Below are positions 46,685 to 54,739 of a stretch of 64,000 nucleotides of DNA, in pieces. The DNA is from Candidatus Peregrinibacteria bacterium CG10_big_fil_rev_8_21_14_0_10_36_19 (GTDB taxonomy: Bacteria; Patescibacteriota; Gracilibacteria; UBA1369; LOWO2-01-FULL-3): positions 77,341 to 141,340 of the forward strand of contig PFDP01000012.1 in NCBI GenBank assembly GCA_002772535.1, read 5' to 3'. The stretch's first letter is position 1. Every line of letters begins with the position of its first letter. Both the position numbers and the translations under genes were made by a program. The notes under the pieces were generated by a model that was given only the letters and a program-made list of their open reading frames with translations, searched no databases and was not told where the DNA came from.

Positions 46685-47635
46685 TTACAAAACGTTAGTC
46701 TGCACATGAGAACAACTATGAGTAGTATCAAGAAGCTGATTAATCTCCATCATAGTACTCGGTCTATCATCTGGGTTTGGTTGCATAGCTGCAATAACAA
46801 ATTCCACCAGCCCTCTGATTTCGCTTCTATACTGTTCAACAGAGCTACAACTAGCAAGCATACGTAAATTGTTTTGAATTGCTTGATTTGCTGTTAATTT
46901 AGAAGCGTATCTGCGTTGAACCAACTCTGCATCACTCAAATTACTACCAAGAAAATTTGAAACATTAAATTGTCTTGGTACTCTACCTAATATTTCAGCC
47001 CCAATAACACCCAATGCAAAAATATCATGAGTTGTGGCCGCAATAATCTTATCGTCTGATGATCTCCTAAGCATTGGAGGCATATATAGAGGAGTGCCAG
47101 AAAGATGATCCTGTTCCACTGGTTCATTTGCCCTAACTAGGAGGTCTAAATCAATAACTCTTGCTTTTAATTCGCCGGCTGTGGTCTGTTCTAAAAGCAC
47201 ATTGTTAGGTTTTAAATCTCTATGCACAACCCCTTCATTAATCATATCAACAACATTATTTGCCAGTTGTTTAATGCCTTCAATCATAATACTCAAATCA
47301 CCTCTAGGAAAATTGATAGGAAAATGAGTACCAGGAAAATGATTCATCACAACGACTTTATGCCCCCTTGAAACACCATCATCTATTGGCCAGGAAAGGT
47401 CATCTGAAGATAGTTTAAGTGATCTACGTAATGCCAAAGATCTCTCAACTCTTTCCATCTTATATTTGGCAGCTTTTTCATACCACTTCAAAACTAAAGG
47501 ATTGGAAATATCATCATCATGAACATGATAAACTTTACCAAAAGTCCCCTGCCCCAATTGTTTACCAACTATATAGCGATTTTCCCCAAGAGAAACTCTG
47601 TTTCCACTATACAATCTATGATTATTTTTTTGCAT
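46685..47635 (-). CDS. Cytosolic Ser/Thr protein kinase with altered motifs
   Basis: 316 aa. Glycine loop GQGTFGKV (about 28-35), VLKWYEK (ATP lysine), HRDLKPNNVLL catalytic loop and GTPLYMPP activation region. The DFG motif reads DLD (VIDLDLL) and the APE motif is MPP, so activity needs testing, although the HRD and DLKPNN residues are intact. There is no transmembrane helix or PASTA domain, unlike PknB-type kinases. Monocistronic, with the promoter TTGACT-16-TAGAAT (47684-47657). Confidence 0.85.
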   Translation of the reverse strand: MQKNNHRLYSGNRVSLGENRYIVGKQLGQGTFGKVYHVHDDDISNPLVLKWYEKAAKYKMERVERSLALRRSLKLSSDDLSWPIDDGVSRGHKVVVMNHFPGTHFPINFPRGDLSIMIEGIKQLANNVVDMINEGVVHRDLKPNNVLLEQTTAGELKARVIDLDLLVRANEPVEQDHLSGTPLYMPPMLRRSSDDKIIAATTHDIFALGVIGAEILGRVPRQFNVSNFLGSNLSDAELVQRRYASKLTANQAIQNNLRMLASCSSVEQYRSEIRGLVEFVIAAMQPNPDDRPSTMMEINQLLDTTHSCSHVQTNVL

Positions 47636-47656
47636 TTTTTAAAAATGTGAGCACTT

Positions 47657-47684
47657 ATTCTACAACTTTGATCAAAAAAGTCAA
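47657..47684 (-). promoter_or_regulatory. Promoter of the kinase gene
   Basis: Minus strand: TTGACT (47684-47679), 16-bp spacer, TAGAAT (47662-47657). Confidence 0.65.
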
Positions 47685-47706
47685 TACCGGTTAAAATTTC
47701 AGATCT

Positions 47707-47735
47707 TTGGTACATAATCCCAATGATGCTATATT
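47707..47735 (+). promoter_or_regulatory. Promoter of the small secreted protein gene
   Basis: TTGGTA (47707-47712), 17-bp spacer, extended TGC-TATATT (47730-47735). Confidence 0.6.
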
Positions 47736-47762
47736 AAAAAAGCTATCCACTAAGAAACAATT

Positions 47763-48098
47763 ATGAAAAGATTTTTTATTCTCGGTTTAACATTAATAGC
47801 TATTATATCCACTATGAACATAGCCTCAGCTGCCACTGGCAACGAAGTGGCTATTGAAACCATTGAAGCAATAAACTCACCACTAAAAGTTGGTAAGTTA
47901 ATGCTTGGCAAAGGTGTTGGTTGTAGTTTTATAAATGATTCTGGCATTGTTACAACATACTACATGACACCAAAGAGAGGCGACTTTATAATTCTCGACA
48001 CCGAACCTGGAGAAAGATGTGTGGTTAATACGAAAAACGAAACGGTTTTAAGTATATTTCTAAGCACCTCAATGGCAACACCATCTGTTGTAAAGTAG
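47763..48098 (+). CDS. Small secreted protein
   Basis: 111 aa. Signal peptide with a likely cleavage after ASA (residues 21-23). The mature 88 aa contains two Cys (C54, C86) that may form a disulfide, and is otherwise beta-rich. Family not recognised. Its neighbour on the left is the divergent kinase, and the Fic gene converges on it from the right. Confidence 0.75.
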   Translation: MKRFFILGLTLIAIISTMNIASAATGNEVAIETIEAINSPLKVGKLMLGKGVGCSFINDSGIVTTYYMTPKRGDFIILDTEPGERCVVNTKNETVLSIFLSTSMATPSVVK

Positions 48099-48133
48099 TG
48101 AAATCGATGGTGATTTTGGAGAGAGTACCGTAA

Positions 48134-49054
48134 TTAGGCTTCAATAATCTCAAAACCATTTAGTATGGCATCACAAATAAACTCGTCCAATCCCTCAAAT
48201 TCTTGTTTTTGTTGAGACTTTTGAAGAGCTTTGTAATATAAATGCTTTTTTTGTTTTTTGATAACAGCTGGGGCTATACCCTCTTTCATAAGCATCGCTG
48301 CCATAATAAGGCGCCCAATTCTCCCATTACCATCTGAGAATGGATGAATTTGTTCAAATTTTGAGTGAATAATTGCCGCTTGGGATATCGTATCTTTTGA
48401 TTTCTTATTTATCTCAATAGTGAGATCTGACATCAGTTTAGGGATCTTTATATAGTTGACTGTTGGAACATTGGCTCCGACAATTCTAACCCCATGGGAT
48501 CTATAGGTTCCAGCGTCAGGCCTAATACTGTTCATCAGGATTTTGTGAAGTTCCAGTATTAATTCTTCTGTAATTTTGAATTTCTTATTTATCCTACTAA
48601 AAAGATACTCCAATGCTGACTGATGATTCTTAGCCTCAAGATGCTCAATTAGATCTTTATTTTTGAAAGTAGTGTTTTGAAAAAGAATTGCTGCGGTTTC
48701 GTTTTCGGTTAGAGTGGAGCCCTCAATGCTGTTGGTGTTATAGGTAAATGAAAGTACAAGCTGATCATGAATATCAGGTCTGGAATTAATTATTTCAATT
48801 ATGCTTTTAAACTTTTTACTCTTTTTCAATATGATATCTTTTTTCGCAGTGATTTGATTTGTAGGAATTACTTTTTGACCAGTAAGTTTTTTATACAGTT
48901 CATTTATAGTCTCTGCTTTTTTGGTATGTGGTTGTGATTTCCCATTTATCCAGCTATTTAGTGTTGGAAAAGATACGCTTAGCCTAGCTGCAAGCTGTGT
49001 TTGAGTTAATTGTGATAACTGTTGAATTATTTTTATTTTCTCTTCAATTTTCAT
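48134..49054 (-). CDS. Fic-domain protein with an N-terminal helix-turn-helix
   Basis: 307 aa. Residues 1-60 form an XRE-like helix-turn-helix (LTQTQLAARLSVSFPTLNSW). The Fic domain carries HPFSDGNGRIGR, whose His and Asn/Arg are needed for AMP transfer, and the inhibitory motif TNSIEG upstream (class II, N-terminal inhibitory helix). Such proteins AMPylate target proteins; the DNA-binding domain suggests self-regulation or targeting to DNA. The ATG at 49054 is 6 nt after the -10 box and is preferred over a TTG at 49060. Confidence 0.93.
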   Translation of the reverse strand: MKIEEKIKIIQQLSQLTQTQLAARLSVSFPTLNSWINGKSQPHTKKAETINELYKKLTGQKVIPTNQITAKKDIILKKSKKFKSIIEIINSRPDIHDQLVLSFTYNTNSIEGSTLTENETAAILFQNTTFKNKDLIEHLEAKNHQSALEYLFSRINKKFKITEELILELHKILMNSIRPDAGTYRSHGVRIVGANVPTVNYIKIPKLMSDLTIEINKKSKDTISQAAIIHSKFEQIHPFSDGNGRIGRLIMAAMLMKEGIAPAVIKKQKKHLYYKALQKSQQKQEFEGLDEFICDAILNGFEIIEA

Positions 49055-49060
49055 GCACAA

Positions 49061-49089
49061 ATAATAGCAAACTTTATAAAACTTGTCAA
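49061..49089 (-). promoter_or_regulatory. Leaderless promoter of the Fic gene
   Basis: Minus strand: TTGACA (49089-49084), 17-bp spacer, TATTAT (49066-49061), 6 nt to the ATG. A palindrome lies in the spacer. Confidence 0.8.
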
Positions 49090-49113
49090 TTTACAATACT
49101 TTATAAAGTTTTA
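49069..49113. promoter_or_regulatory. Two near-palindromic operator sites
   Basis: ACTTTATAAA occurs at 49071-49080 (inside the promoter spacer) and at 49098-49107, where it extends to the perfect palindrome ACTTTATAAAGT (49098-49109). The starts are 27 bp apart. Candidate binding sites for the Fic protein's own helix-turn-helix. Confidence 0.6.
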
Positions 49114-49149
49114 CGAATTCAAACGCGGGGATGTTTGGAATGGATTTTG

Positions 49150-49860
49150 CTATTCAACTATGTAGCTAATTTTCGTCATCCCCTTTTTAGATGAGATTTT
49201 TCTGATCTCAATTTTGCCGATTTCTCCACTGGCTTTTACGTGAGTGCCTCCGCACCCCCGTTGTTCGTATCCCTGAAAGTAAACGATTCTGGCTGATTTT
49301 CCTGTTGGAGCCCAAACCCCCTTTTTCTCCGCCTCCTCTGTCGACAATTCTTCCTTCTCAACTTTTATGTCTTCCTCAACCAGTTCATTTACTGTTTTCT
49401 CAATTTCTGGGATGTACTCCTGTGGATTTTCCAAAGTTCCTTCGTACTCAACGTATGGACCTTCCGGGAAGTGAAAACCTTTAACCGGTTTAATACCTGG
49501 TATCTCGAGTTTTTTAACGGCTTCTGCTATCAAGTGTCCCGCTGAATGCAATTTTGCGTTATTGATGCGTCTTTCCTTGTCGACTTTTAGGGTAACTTTT
49601 TCGCCCGGTTTTATTGTTCCGTTTTGGAAATTGCCAAAATGATAGACAACTCCATCTTCATCCAATCTGACATCAGCAACATTGAAGACGACATTTTCAG
49701 TTGTTATTTTTCCATGATCTGTTGGCTGCCCTCCGCCTTGAGGGTAGAAAATTGTTTGGTCGAGGATGATGGCTAAACCCTTTTCCGTATTTTTTATTTC
49801 TTTCACTTCCGCCTCTGACTCAAAGAGATACGTGTCCTCTAAATAAATTAGCTTCGTCAT
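49150..49860 (-). CDS. AlaX-type trans-editing alanyl-tRNA hydrolase
   Basis: 236 aa. Resembles the editing domain of alanyl-tRNA synthetase: HSAGHLI (HxxxH) and CGGTHV (CxxxH) supply the zinc ligands, with the N-terminal beta domain DQTIFYPQGGGQPTDHG. It removes Ser or Gly from mischarged tRNA-Ala. The length fits the AlaX-M type. It lies divergent from a TrmB-family regulator, which may control it. Confidence 0.9.
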   Translation of the reverse strand: MTKLIYLEDTYLFESEAEVKEIKNTEKGLAIILDQTIFYPQGGGQPTDHGKITTENVVFNVADVRLDEDGVVYHFGNFQNGTIKPGEKVTLKVDKERRINNAKLHSAGHLIAEAVKKLEIPGIKPVKGFHFPEGPYVEYEGTLENPQEYIPEIEKTVNELVEEDIKVEKEELSTEEAEKKGVWAPTGKSARIVYFQGYEQRGCGGTHVKASGEIGKIEIRKISSKKGMTKISYIVE

Positions 49861-49933
49861 AATTGCTAATGTTAGTAATAACTATGCGATGATATATTTT
49901 ATTTGACTTTTTATCAATTTACAGTAGCATATT

Positions 49934-49955
49934 ATCGTCAACATTTACTGACGAT
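49934..49955. promoter_or_regulatory. Candidate operator ahead of a TrmB-family gene
   Basis: Perfect inverted repeat ATCGTCA-N8-TGACGAT, ending 3 nt before the ATG at 49959. Similar in core to the site at 45863. Confidence 0.5.
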
Positions 49956-49958
49956 CTT

Positions 49959-50684
49959 ATGAAAAATCTCTTACAGAAGCTGGGCTTTTCGGACAAAGAG
50001 GCTGAAGTTTACCTGGCTCTTTTAGAGTTTGGAACACAACCCGCTTCTGTTATTGCAAAAAGAACCAGCCACCCAAAATCAACAATTTTGTTTTTATTTG
50101 ATGGGCTTATAAAAAAGGGATATGTCCGCAAAGCTCAACGAGGCAGGGTACAATATTTTCATGCAAACCCAGCCGATTTGGAAAAATATAAATCGAAAGA
50201 GATTGAGGAGAGCAAAGACGTTTTGGATAAGGCAATTCCTCTACTAAAAGAGTTTAAATCGCCGTACTCATCGGAGCCGAAGGTAACATTTTTTGAAGGA
50301 GTTGATGGCTGCAAAAAGGCCTATTCCATGATTCTAGAGAGTAAGACGGAAGTTTTTGAATTTGGAGTGCATGGAGATTTGGCTGAGAAGTTTGGCGAGA
50401 AATTTATGAATGATTTTATTAAATCCAGGATGAAAAAGAAAGTTAGGCTAAAGGCGATTGCCAAAAAAGATGCTATTCATGAGAAGTTAAGCAAAAACAA
50501 TAAAGCTGAATTAAGAGAACTGAAGTACGTACAAAAAGAAGATGGAACACTTTACTCTTCAATCGCTATTTTTGAAGACAAAGTATTGCTACTTAATCTT
50601 TTTCAAGACGCCTTTGCTATTTTGATCGACAATAAGGAGGTGGCGGAAACTATGAGGACTATTTTTAGGATGGGGTGGAGGTGA
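49959..50684 (+). CDS. TrmB-family transcriptional regulator
   Basis: 241 aa with an N-terminal winged helix (LGFSDKEAEVYLALLEFG; VIAKRTSHPKSTILFLFDGLI) and a sensor domain (about 100-241). Paralogue of the gene at 45090. It lies divergent from alaX and is followed by a terminator. The inverted repeat directly before its ATG suggests autoregulation. Effector unknown. Confidence 0.88.
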   Translation: MKNLLQKLGFSDKEAEVYLALLEFGTQPASVIAKRTSHPKSTILFLFDGLIKKGYVRKAQRGRVQYFHANPADLEKYKSKEIEESKDVLDKAIPLLKEFKSPYSSEPKVTFFEGVDGCKKAYSMILESKTEVFEFGVHGDLAEKFGEKFMNDFIKSRMKKKVRLKAIAKKDAIHEKLSKNNKAELRELKYVQKEDGTLYSSIAIFEDKVLLLNLFQDAFAILIDNKEVAETMRTIFRMGWR

Positions 50685-50763
50685 AGTAATCTAGGAAATT
50701 TCTGCCCTACACTACCGAAAAAATTGTTACATTAAGCTTAGTAGCTCTTTGCGAGTAATGAAA

Positions 50764-50782
50764 AGCCCGCCTCCGGCGGGCT
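50764..50782. terminator. GC-rich terminator hairpin
   Basis: Stem AGCCCGCC/GGCGGGCT (8 bp) with a 3-nt loop; AAGTTTTT follows on + and TTTTC on -. Serves both convergent genes. Confidence 0.75.
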
Positions 50783-50808
50783 AAGTTTTTCTAAATGAGA
50801 CTGCAGGA

Positions 50809-51348
50809 CTACAATTCTTTAAAAGAGTCTAGAATTTCCTTAAGCTGATCTACTGCATTTGTATCTAGATCTTCATCGTAGTAATAATAAAAAGTTGTAG
50901 CATTCTGGTCATTAGCTCTTACTTGTAAAAATCTGCGAGTTTTTGAGAATTCATTGCCTTCTTTATCACCATTATCATCTTCGATAAACTCGTCGCTTAT
51001 TTGTGAGTAATCAATCATCCAAGTTATGCCTTGTTTGCTTTTATAGTTTTCTTTTTTTAGATCATTTCCCCAGATAACTGGATCTACACCACCTTCTGGT
51101 GTAACGTATGTCAACGATGGTCTATGATTCTTGGCGTATAAAACATTAGGATAGTCATTTTCATAAGACCAATCTGCTGGATATTCCAATGTAAATGTGT
51201 CTGTTTTGAAAACTTGTTTTTCAGGTTGTGTCATTTCCACATTGCTATTCTCGGACAAATTTTCTGTAAGTTCTTCGCTTGATAAAGTAGCATGTGTACA
51301 TGCAGAAAATGATAGCGCCAAAGTAGTAATAAGTAAGATTCTTTTCAT
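50809..51348 (-). CDS. Lipoprotein of unknown function
   Basis: 179 aa. Signal peptide with a lipobox (SFSAC, Cys17). The mature part begins with a polar linker and then contains a domain starting FTLEYPADWSYE, a pattern also seen in PsbP-like and DUF1795-like proteins. Probably an anchored surface protein; no precise function. Confidence 0.8.
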   Translation of the reverse strand: MKRILLITTLALSFSACTHATLSSEELTENLSENSNVEMTQPEKQVFKTDTFTLEYPADWSYENDYPNVLYAKNHRPSLTYVTPEGGVDPVIWGNDLKKENYKSKQGITWMIDYSQISDEFIEDDNGDKEGNEFSKTRRFLQVRANDQNATTFYYYYDEDLDTNAVDQLKEILDSFKEL

Positions 51349-51416
51349 AATGCGGTATTTAATATTTGGTTTAATTATGAAGATAAACAGCTAGCTTGTC
51401 AAAATGCTTTTCGTCT

Positions 51417-51447
51417 TTTGGAGCTCCAAACGTAAGGATGTTAGAAA
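51417..51447 (+). repeat. Palindromic interspersed repeat, copy R1
   Basis: 31 bp: the perfect palindrome TTTGGAGCTCCAAA, then CGTAAGGATGTTAGAAA. Copies R2-R4 lie at 52012, 54910 and 56222. Confidence 0.8.
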
Positions 51448-51509
51448 TGGTGATTCTATTCTTAGTGAATCGAATTTGTGCTAGAATTGCATTCCAATAA
51501 TTTGTTTTT

Positions 51510-51902
51510 ATGTACGTTAAAAGATTTCTTGAGTGGATAGGTTTGAAAGAAAAACTTGATTTAAAAGACTGCGATCCTCCCTATGTCAATGAGGGAGATA
51601 TTTGGTGGATTAGTGTGGGAGAGAATGTTGGTTCAGAAATTAACGGTAAAAGTAATCTTTTTTCAAGACCGGCTATTATTTTGAAAAAATTGGCTCACGG
51701 ATTTTATTTTGTTATTCCAACTACAACAAAGGATCAAAATGGGAGTTGGTTTGTGAAATTTAATCACAAAGGCAGAGCTATGAATGCTTGTTTGCATCAA
51801 GCCAGATCAGTCGACCATCGCAGATTTTACTCAAAGCTTGGTCGTCTTGATGATGAAGATTTTGAGAAAATAAAGAAAGGTTTTTTAGAATTGTACGGAT
51901 AA
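51510..51902 (+). CDS. PemK/MazF-family toxin-like protein, no antitoxin next to it
   Basis: 130 aa. The core GDIWWISVG, RPAIILKK, IPTTTKDQ and QARSVDHRRF fits the PemK/MazF mRNA interferase fold. About 27 residues precede the core, longer than most MazF proteins. No antitoxin ORF is found within 160 nt on either side; a Phd-like antitoxin lies 2 kb away on the other strand. It may be an orphan or may act on RNA in another context. Confidence 0.75.
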   Translation: MYVKRFLEWIGLKEKLDLKDCDPPYVNEGDIWWISVGENVGSEINGKSNLFSRPAIILKKLAHGFYFVIPTTTKDQNGSWFVKFNHKGRAMNACLHQARSVDHRRFYSKLGRLDDEDFEKIKKGFLELYG

Positions 51903-52215
51903 AAAAAAATTCCCCCTCCACCAAGGTGGAAGGGGTCGCGAGAAAATCTCGAATGTACTTTTATTATAGATGAATAATTGGCCTTTGGCAATGAAAAATT
52001 GCGATTTCCTGTTTGGAGCTCCAAACGTAAGGACGTTCGAAAAAGTTAAAACATTATCCCTGTAAGATTTTCTGATTTAATGCGTCTCAAGAAGTGGAAC
52101 GTAACTTTTTTATCATGATTATAGATATGTTAACAGCCGTGGGAGCACTTGTAGACATACTTTACCTTGCCAGATATCCTTAGATTGGTAGCATGTAAGA
52201 GGATAACCTAGTTTC
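51903..52215. other. Intergenic region with hairpins, repeat R2 and a possible ECF promoter
   Basis: 313 nt without a gene. Holds a hairpin at 51912-51934 (CCACC/GGTGG core), a second small hairpin CGAGA/TCTCG at about 51939-51951, repeat R2 and, at 52096-52100, GGAAC, the usual -35 of ECF-type promoters, upstream of the sigma factor gene at 52216. A 23-codon ORF at about 52114 is not supported. Confidence 0.5.
52012..52042 (+). repeat. Palindromic interspersed repeat, copy R2
   Basis: TTTGGAGCTCCAAA, then CGTAAGGACGTTCGAAA. The AACGT-aagg-ACGTT part forms a second hairpin. The preceding bases (GCGATTTCC...) resemble the M2 module. Confidence 0.8.
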
Positions 52216-52722
52216 ATGCAAGATAAAAGTATACAAGAAGAGTTTTTGGAGGCTTATGACAAATACGCAGATGCCGTATTCAGACACATTTTTTTCCGTC
52301 TCTATGATAGAGAACTAGCCAAAGATATTATGCAAGAAACATTTGAAAAAACCTGGGAATATATATCAAAAGGTAATGGTGTTGAAAACATGAAAGCTTT
52401 TTTATTTAGAGTGGCAAAAAATTTGTTAGTTAGCAATGTAAGAAAGCACAAAGAACAATCCTTGGATGTATTGATGGATGGAGGCTTTACACCCGTTGGG
52501 GTGAATGCCGAAGATTGGAAGATTTCTATAGATTGTAATATTTTACTTAACTATGTTGATAAGTTACCGAAAGAATATTCTGAAATAATTAAGTTGAGGT
52601 ATTTGGATGAATTGTCGCCCGGGGAGATATCTAAAATTATAAAAAAATCAGAAAATGCTGTATCTGTTCGAATTAATAGAGCGCTACAAAAACTTAAAAA
52701 AACAACTAAACATTTAAAATAA
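52216..52722 (+). CDS. ECF-type sigma factor (sigma-70 family)
   Basis: 168 aa with region 2 (AVFRHIFFRLYDRELAKDIM, QETFEKTWEYI) and region 4 (LPKEYSEIIKLRYLDELSPG, SENAVSVRINRALQKL). It has no region 1 or 3. The next gene starts on the last base of its stop (TAATG) and encodes a DUF5667-type membrane-associated protein, as is common for ECF-anti-sigma pairs. Directs transcription of a stress or envelope regulon; targets unknown. Confidence 0.93.
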   Translation: MQDKSIQEEFLEAYDKYADAVFRHIFFRLYDRELAKDIMQETFEKTWEYISKGNGVENMKAFLFRVAKNLLVSNVRKHKEQSLDVLMDGGFTPVGVNAEDWKISIDCNILLNYVDKLPKEYSEIIKLRYLDELSPGEISKIIKKSENAVSVRINRALQKLKKTTKHLK

Positions 52723-53843
52723 TGAATAAGCATATTCGCCTTACAGAAAGGGAAAAAATTGAAAGCAGGGAAAGCCTTGTGAAGTTTATGGAAAAAAATC
52801 CTGTAAGAAATATTGAAGATGAGCGTCTACAAGAGTGGAAGTCGGGAATTCCCCTTTTGCATCGTTTTTATTTCTTAACCAAAAAAACTATGTATGAATT
52901 ATTTACAAAACCGTTGTATGCAACCTTGGTGGCCTTAATAGCCGTTTCCGGTGGTACGGGCTATGCCGCTGAGGGATCTTTGCCAGGAGATGCGCTTTAT
53001 CATTACAAAATTGTAGTGAATGAAAATGTTAAAGCTGCTGTTGCTTTTACTAATAAGGCGGAGGCCGAGCTGGCTTTTGAATTAGCAAATGAACGCATGA
53101 ACGAGGCCGCTGAATTGGCTGCTGAAGGTAGGCTTAACGCTGAAATCAAGGCTGATTTAGAGTCTAAATTTAAAAGTCACTTGAAGGAGGGTTATGATGA
53201 CCTTGCTAAGTTGAGGGGTGATGAAAATTTTGAGGATGAGGCTAATGTGGTTGCACAGTTAGCTGCCGACCTAGAGGTTAGAGGTAAAGTTTTAGCAGAA
53301 ATAGCAAGAACTTCCGCCAACAAAAATGTTGCCGATTTGGCTGCTGCCGCTAATTCAGAGGCTGCCGCTGCGGCAAAAGTTGAAAGTGAAGCTTCTACAA
53401 AATTAGAATCTTCACCAAATGTGGAAAGTGCGGCAAGGGGCAAGTTGAAGGCAACAGAAAATAAAATAGAATCTACCGTAAAATTTATCGAAAGAAAGAC
53501 TGATGAAAATTCATCTATACGCGCAGAAGTCGAAGCCGAGCTTGAATTAGCTCAAGAGTCTGTGACTGAAGGTAAAGCAAAACTTGATGCCGGCGAATAT
53601 GGAGGTGCTTTTGAGGATTTTAAATCAGGACATAAGGCTGCACAGAGAGCTAAAGCTTTGTTCAATGCTAAGGTGAATTTTGAAGATGAAGATGAAGATG
53701 AAGGTGCGGAGCAAGATGATCAAGATGCCGACATGTCTACGGATATTGAAACGGAGTCCGATACAAGTGCGGAAATTGATGATCAAAATGTGAACGTAAA
53801 CATAAATTCAAAAAGTAAAACAAAGGTTAATCTGGAGTTTTAA
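52722..53843 (+). CDS. DUF5667-domain membrane-associated protein, likely anti-sigma partner
   Basis: 373 aa. A cytoplasmic N-terminal part of about 60 residues is followed by one transmembrane helix (about 62-82), GSLPGDALYHYKIVVNENV (the DUF5667 signature) and a long Ala/Glu-rich helical domain (about 100-310). It ends in an Asp/Glu-rich tail and an Asn/Lys/Val tail (NVNVNINSKSKTKV). The layout, with an ECF sigma gene just upstream, suggests that the N-terminus binds the sigma factor and the outside part senses the envelope. Inference from context. Confidence 0.8.
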   Translation: MNKHIRLTEREKIESRESLVKFMEKNPVRNIEDERLQEWKSGIPLLHRFYFLTKKTMYELFTKPLYATLVALIAVSGGTGYAAEGSLPGDALYHYKIVVNENVKAAVAFTNKAEAELAFELANERMNEAAELAAEGRLNAEIKADLESKFKSHLKEGYDDLAKLRGDENFEDEANVVAQLAADLEVRGKVLAEIARTSANKNVADLAAAANSEAAAAAKVESEASTKLESSPNVESAARGKLKATENKIESTVKFIERKTDENSSIRAEVEAELELAQESVTEGKAKLDAGEYGGAFEDFKSGHKAAQRAKALFNAKVNFEDEDEDEGAEQDDQDADMSTDIETESDTSAEIDDQNVNVNINSKSKTKVNLEF

Positions 53844-53868
53844 ACGCTCATGCTCCTGGACTAAAGTC

Positions 53869-53902
53869 AAAAAAGCTGAAACAAAATTGCTTCAGCTTTT
53901 TT
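53869..53902. terminator. Bidirectional terminator
   Basis: Stem AAGCTGAA/TTCAGCTT with A- and T-runs on the two sides, after the sigma-DUF5667 operon. Confidence 0.85.
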
Positions 53903-53987
53903 GTATTGTGATAACAAATTTCTTGCCTTTAGATAAGGTAATATTTCTTTCTTCTCGAGTATTCTTTTGATTTCCTTTATAGACAAA

Positions 53988-54242
53988 CTATATATCTAGC
54001 AGGTCAGATTTGGAAATTTTTTTAGCTTTTTGAGCTTCTTTGATGAGTTCTTGTGTAACTTGGTCTTTGTTAAGTTCGATCAATTGAGGCCTGGTCATTT
54101 CTTCATATGTGTCAATATCTAGAAGGACGGCGGTTGGCTTATTGTTGATAAAAATGTACTTTGGGGCTTTATCTATGCCTGCCAAGCACTCCTTAGTTTT
54201 TGTGCGGAGGTCTGTGACTGAGATACATTGGTCTTTAATCAT
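53988..54242 (-). CDS. Phd/YefM-type antitoxin, apparently without a toxin
   Basis: 84 aa. N-terminal VTDLRTKTKECLAGID and YIFINNKPTAVLLDIDTYEEM are the Phd/YefM fold (DNA-binding N-terminal half), and a helical C-terminal half would neutralise a toxin. No RelE/Doc toxin lies next to it; the 108-aa gene upstream is a membrane protein. Confidence 0.82.
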   Translation of the reverse strand: MIKDQCISVTDLRTKTKECLAGIDKAPKYIFINNKPTAVLLDIDTYEEMTRPQLIELNKDQVTQELIKEAQKAKKISKSDLLDI

Positions 54243-54308
54243 ATCTAATTTGCTGATAAATTTCTAGTTAAATTATATCAGGTATTTGATGAGAAATCAA
54301 TATTTACT

Positions 54309-54635
54309 TTAGTAAATTTTATCTATCCACAAAATGAGAAATGAAAATGCCGTAACTCCAATGATTACAATTAAGAAGAGCTTGTAATACTGCTTAACCG
54401 CCTGAACAATTAATAATGCAGACCAAATCCTCGCGGAAAACATGTTAGACATAGGAATTTCGTCTATATTTTCACCACAGAAAAGATATAAAATATTTCT
54501 TTCTATATCTTCAGCTGGGTATTTACCTTTTAAGTTGGCATACACTTTGTCTGATTTAATGGCAACGTCCTCCACACTCCCTACAATTTTTAAAATGTCT
54601 TTTTGGATTTTGATATCGATCTCTTTTTGATTCAT
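54309..54635 (-). CDS. Small membrane protein
   Basis: 108 aa. A soluble part (about 1-75) is followed by a hydrophobic helix (about 82-105, FLIVIIGVTAFSFLILW). The N-terminal half has charged helices (MNQKEIDIKIQKDILKIVG). Not recognised. In the same direction as the Phd-like gene (66-nt gap). Confidence 0.6.
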   Translation of the reverse strand: MNQKEIDIKIQKDILKIVGSVEDVAIKSDKVYANLKGKYPAEDIERNILYLFCGENIDEIPMSNMFSARIWSALLIVQAVKQYYKLFLIVIIGVTAFSFLILWIDKIY

Positions 54636-54739
54636 ATTGTTTTGTTACACATACACGACGCATAGTAGCAAAAAGCAGCTTCAGCAGCTATCTATAATTG
54701 GTCCGTTCATTTGCATCAGTTGGAACTATTTGCTGTAAG

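Noticed and set aside
52114..52185. 23-codon ORF upstream of the sigma factor
   Set aside because: No promoter spacing or coding signal; chance ORF.
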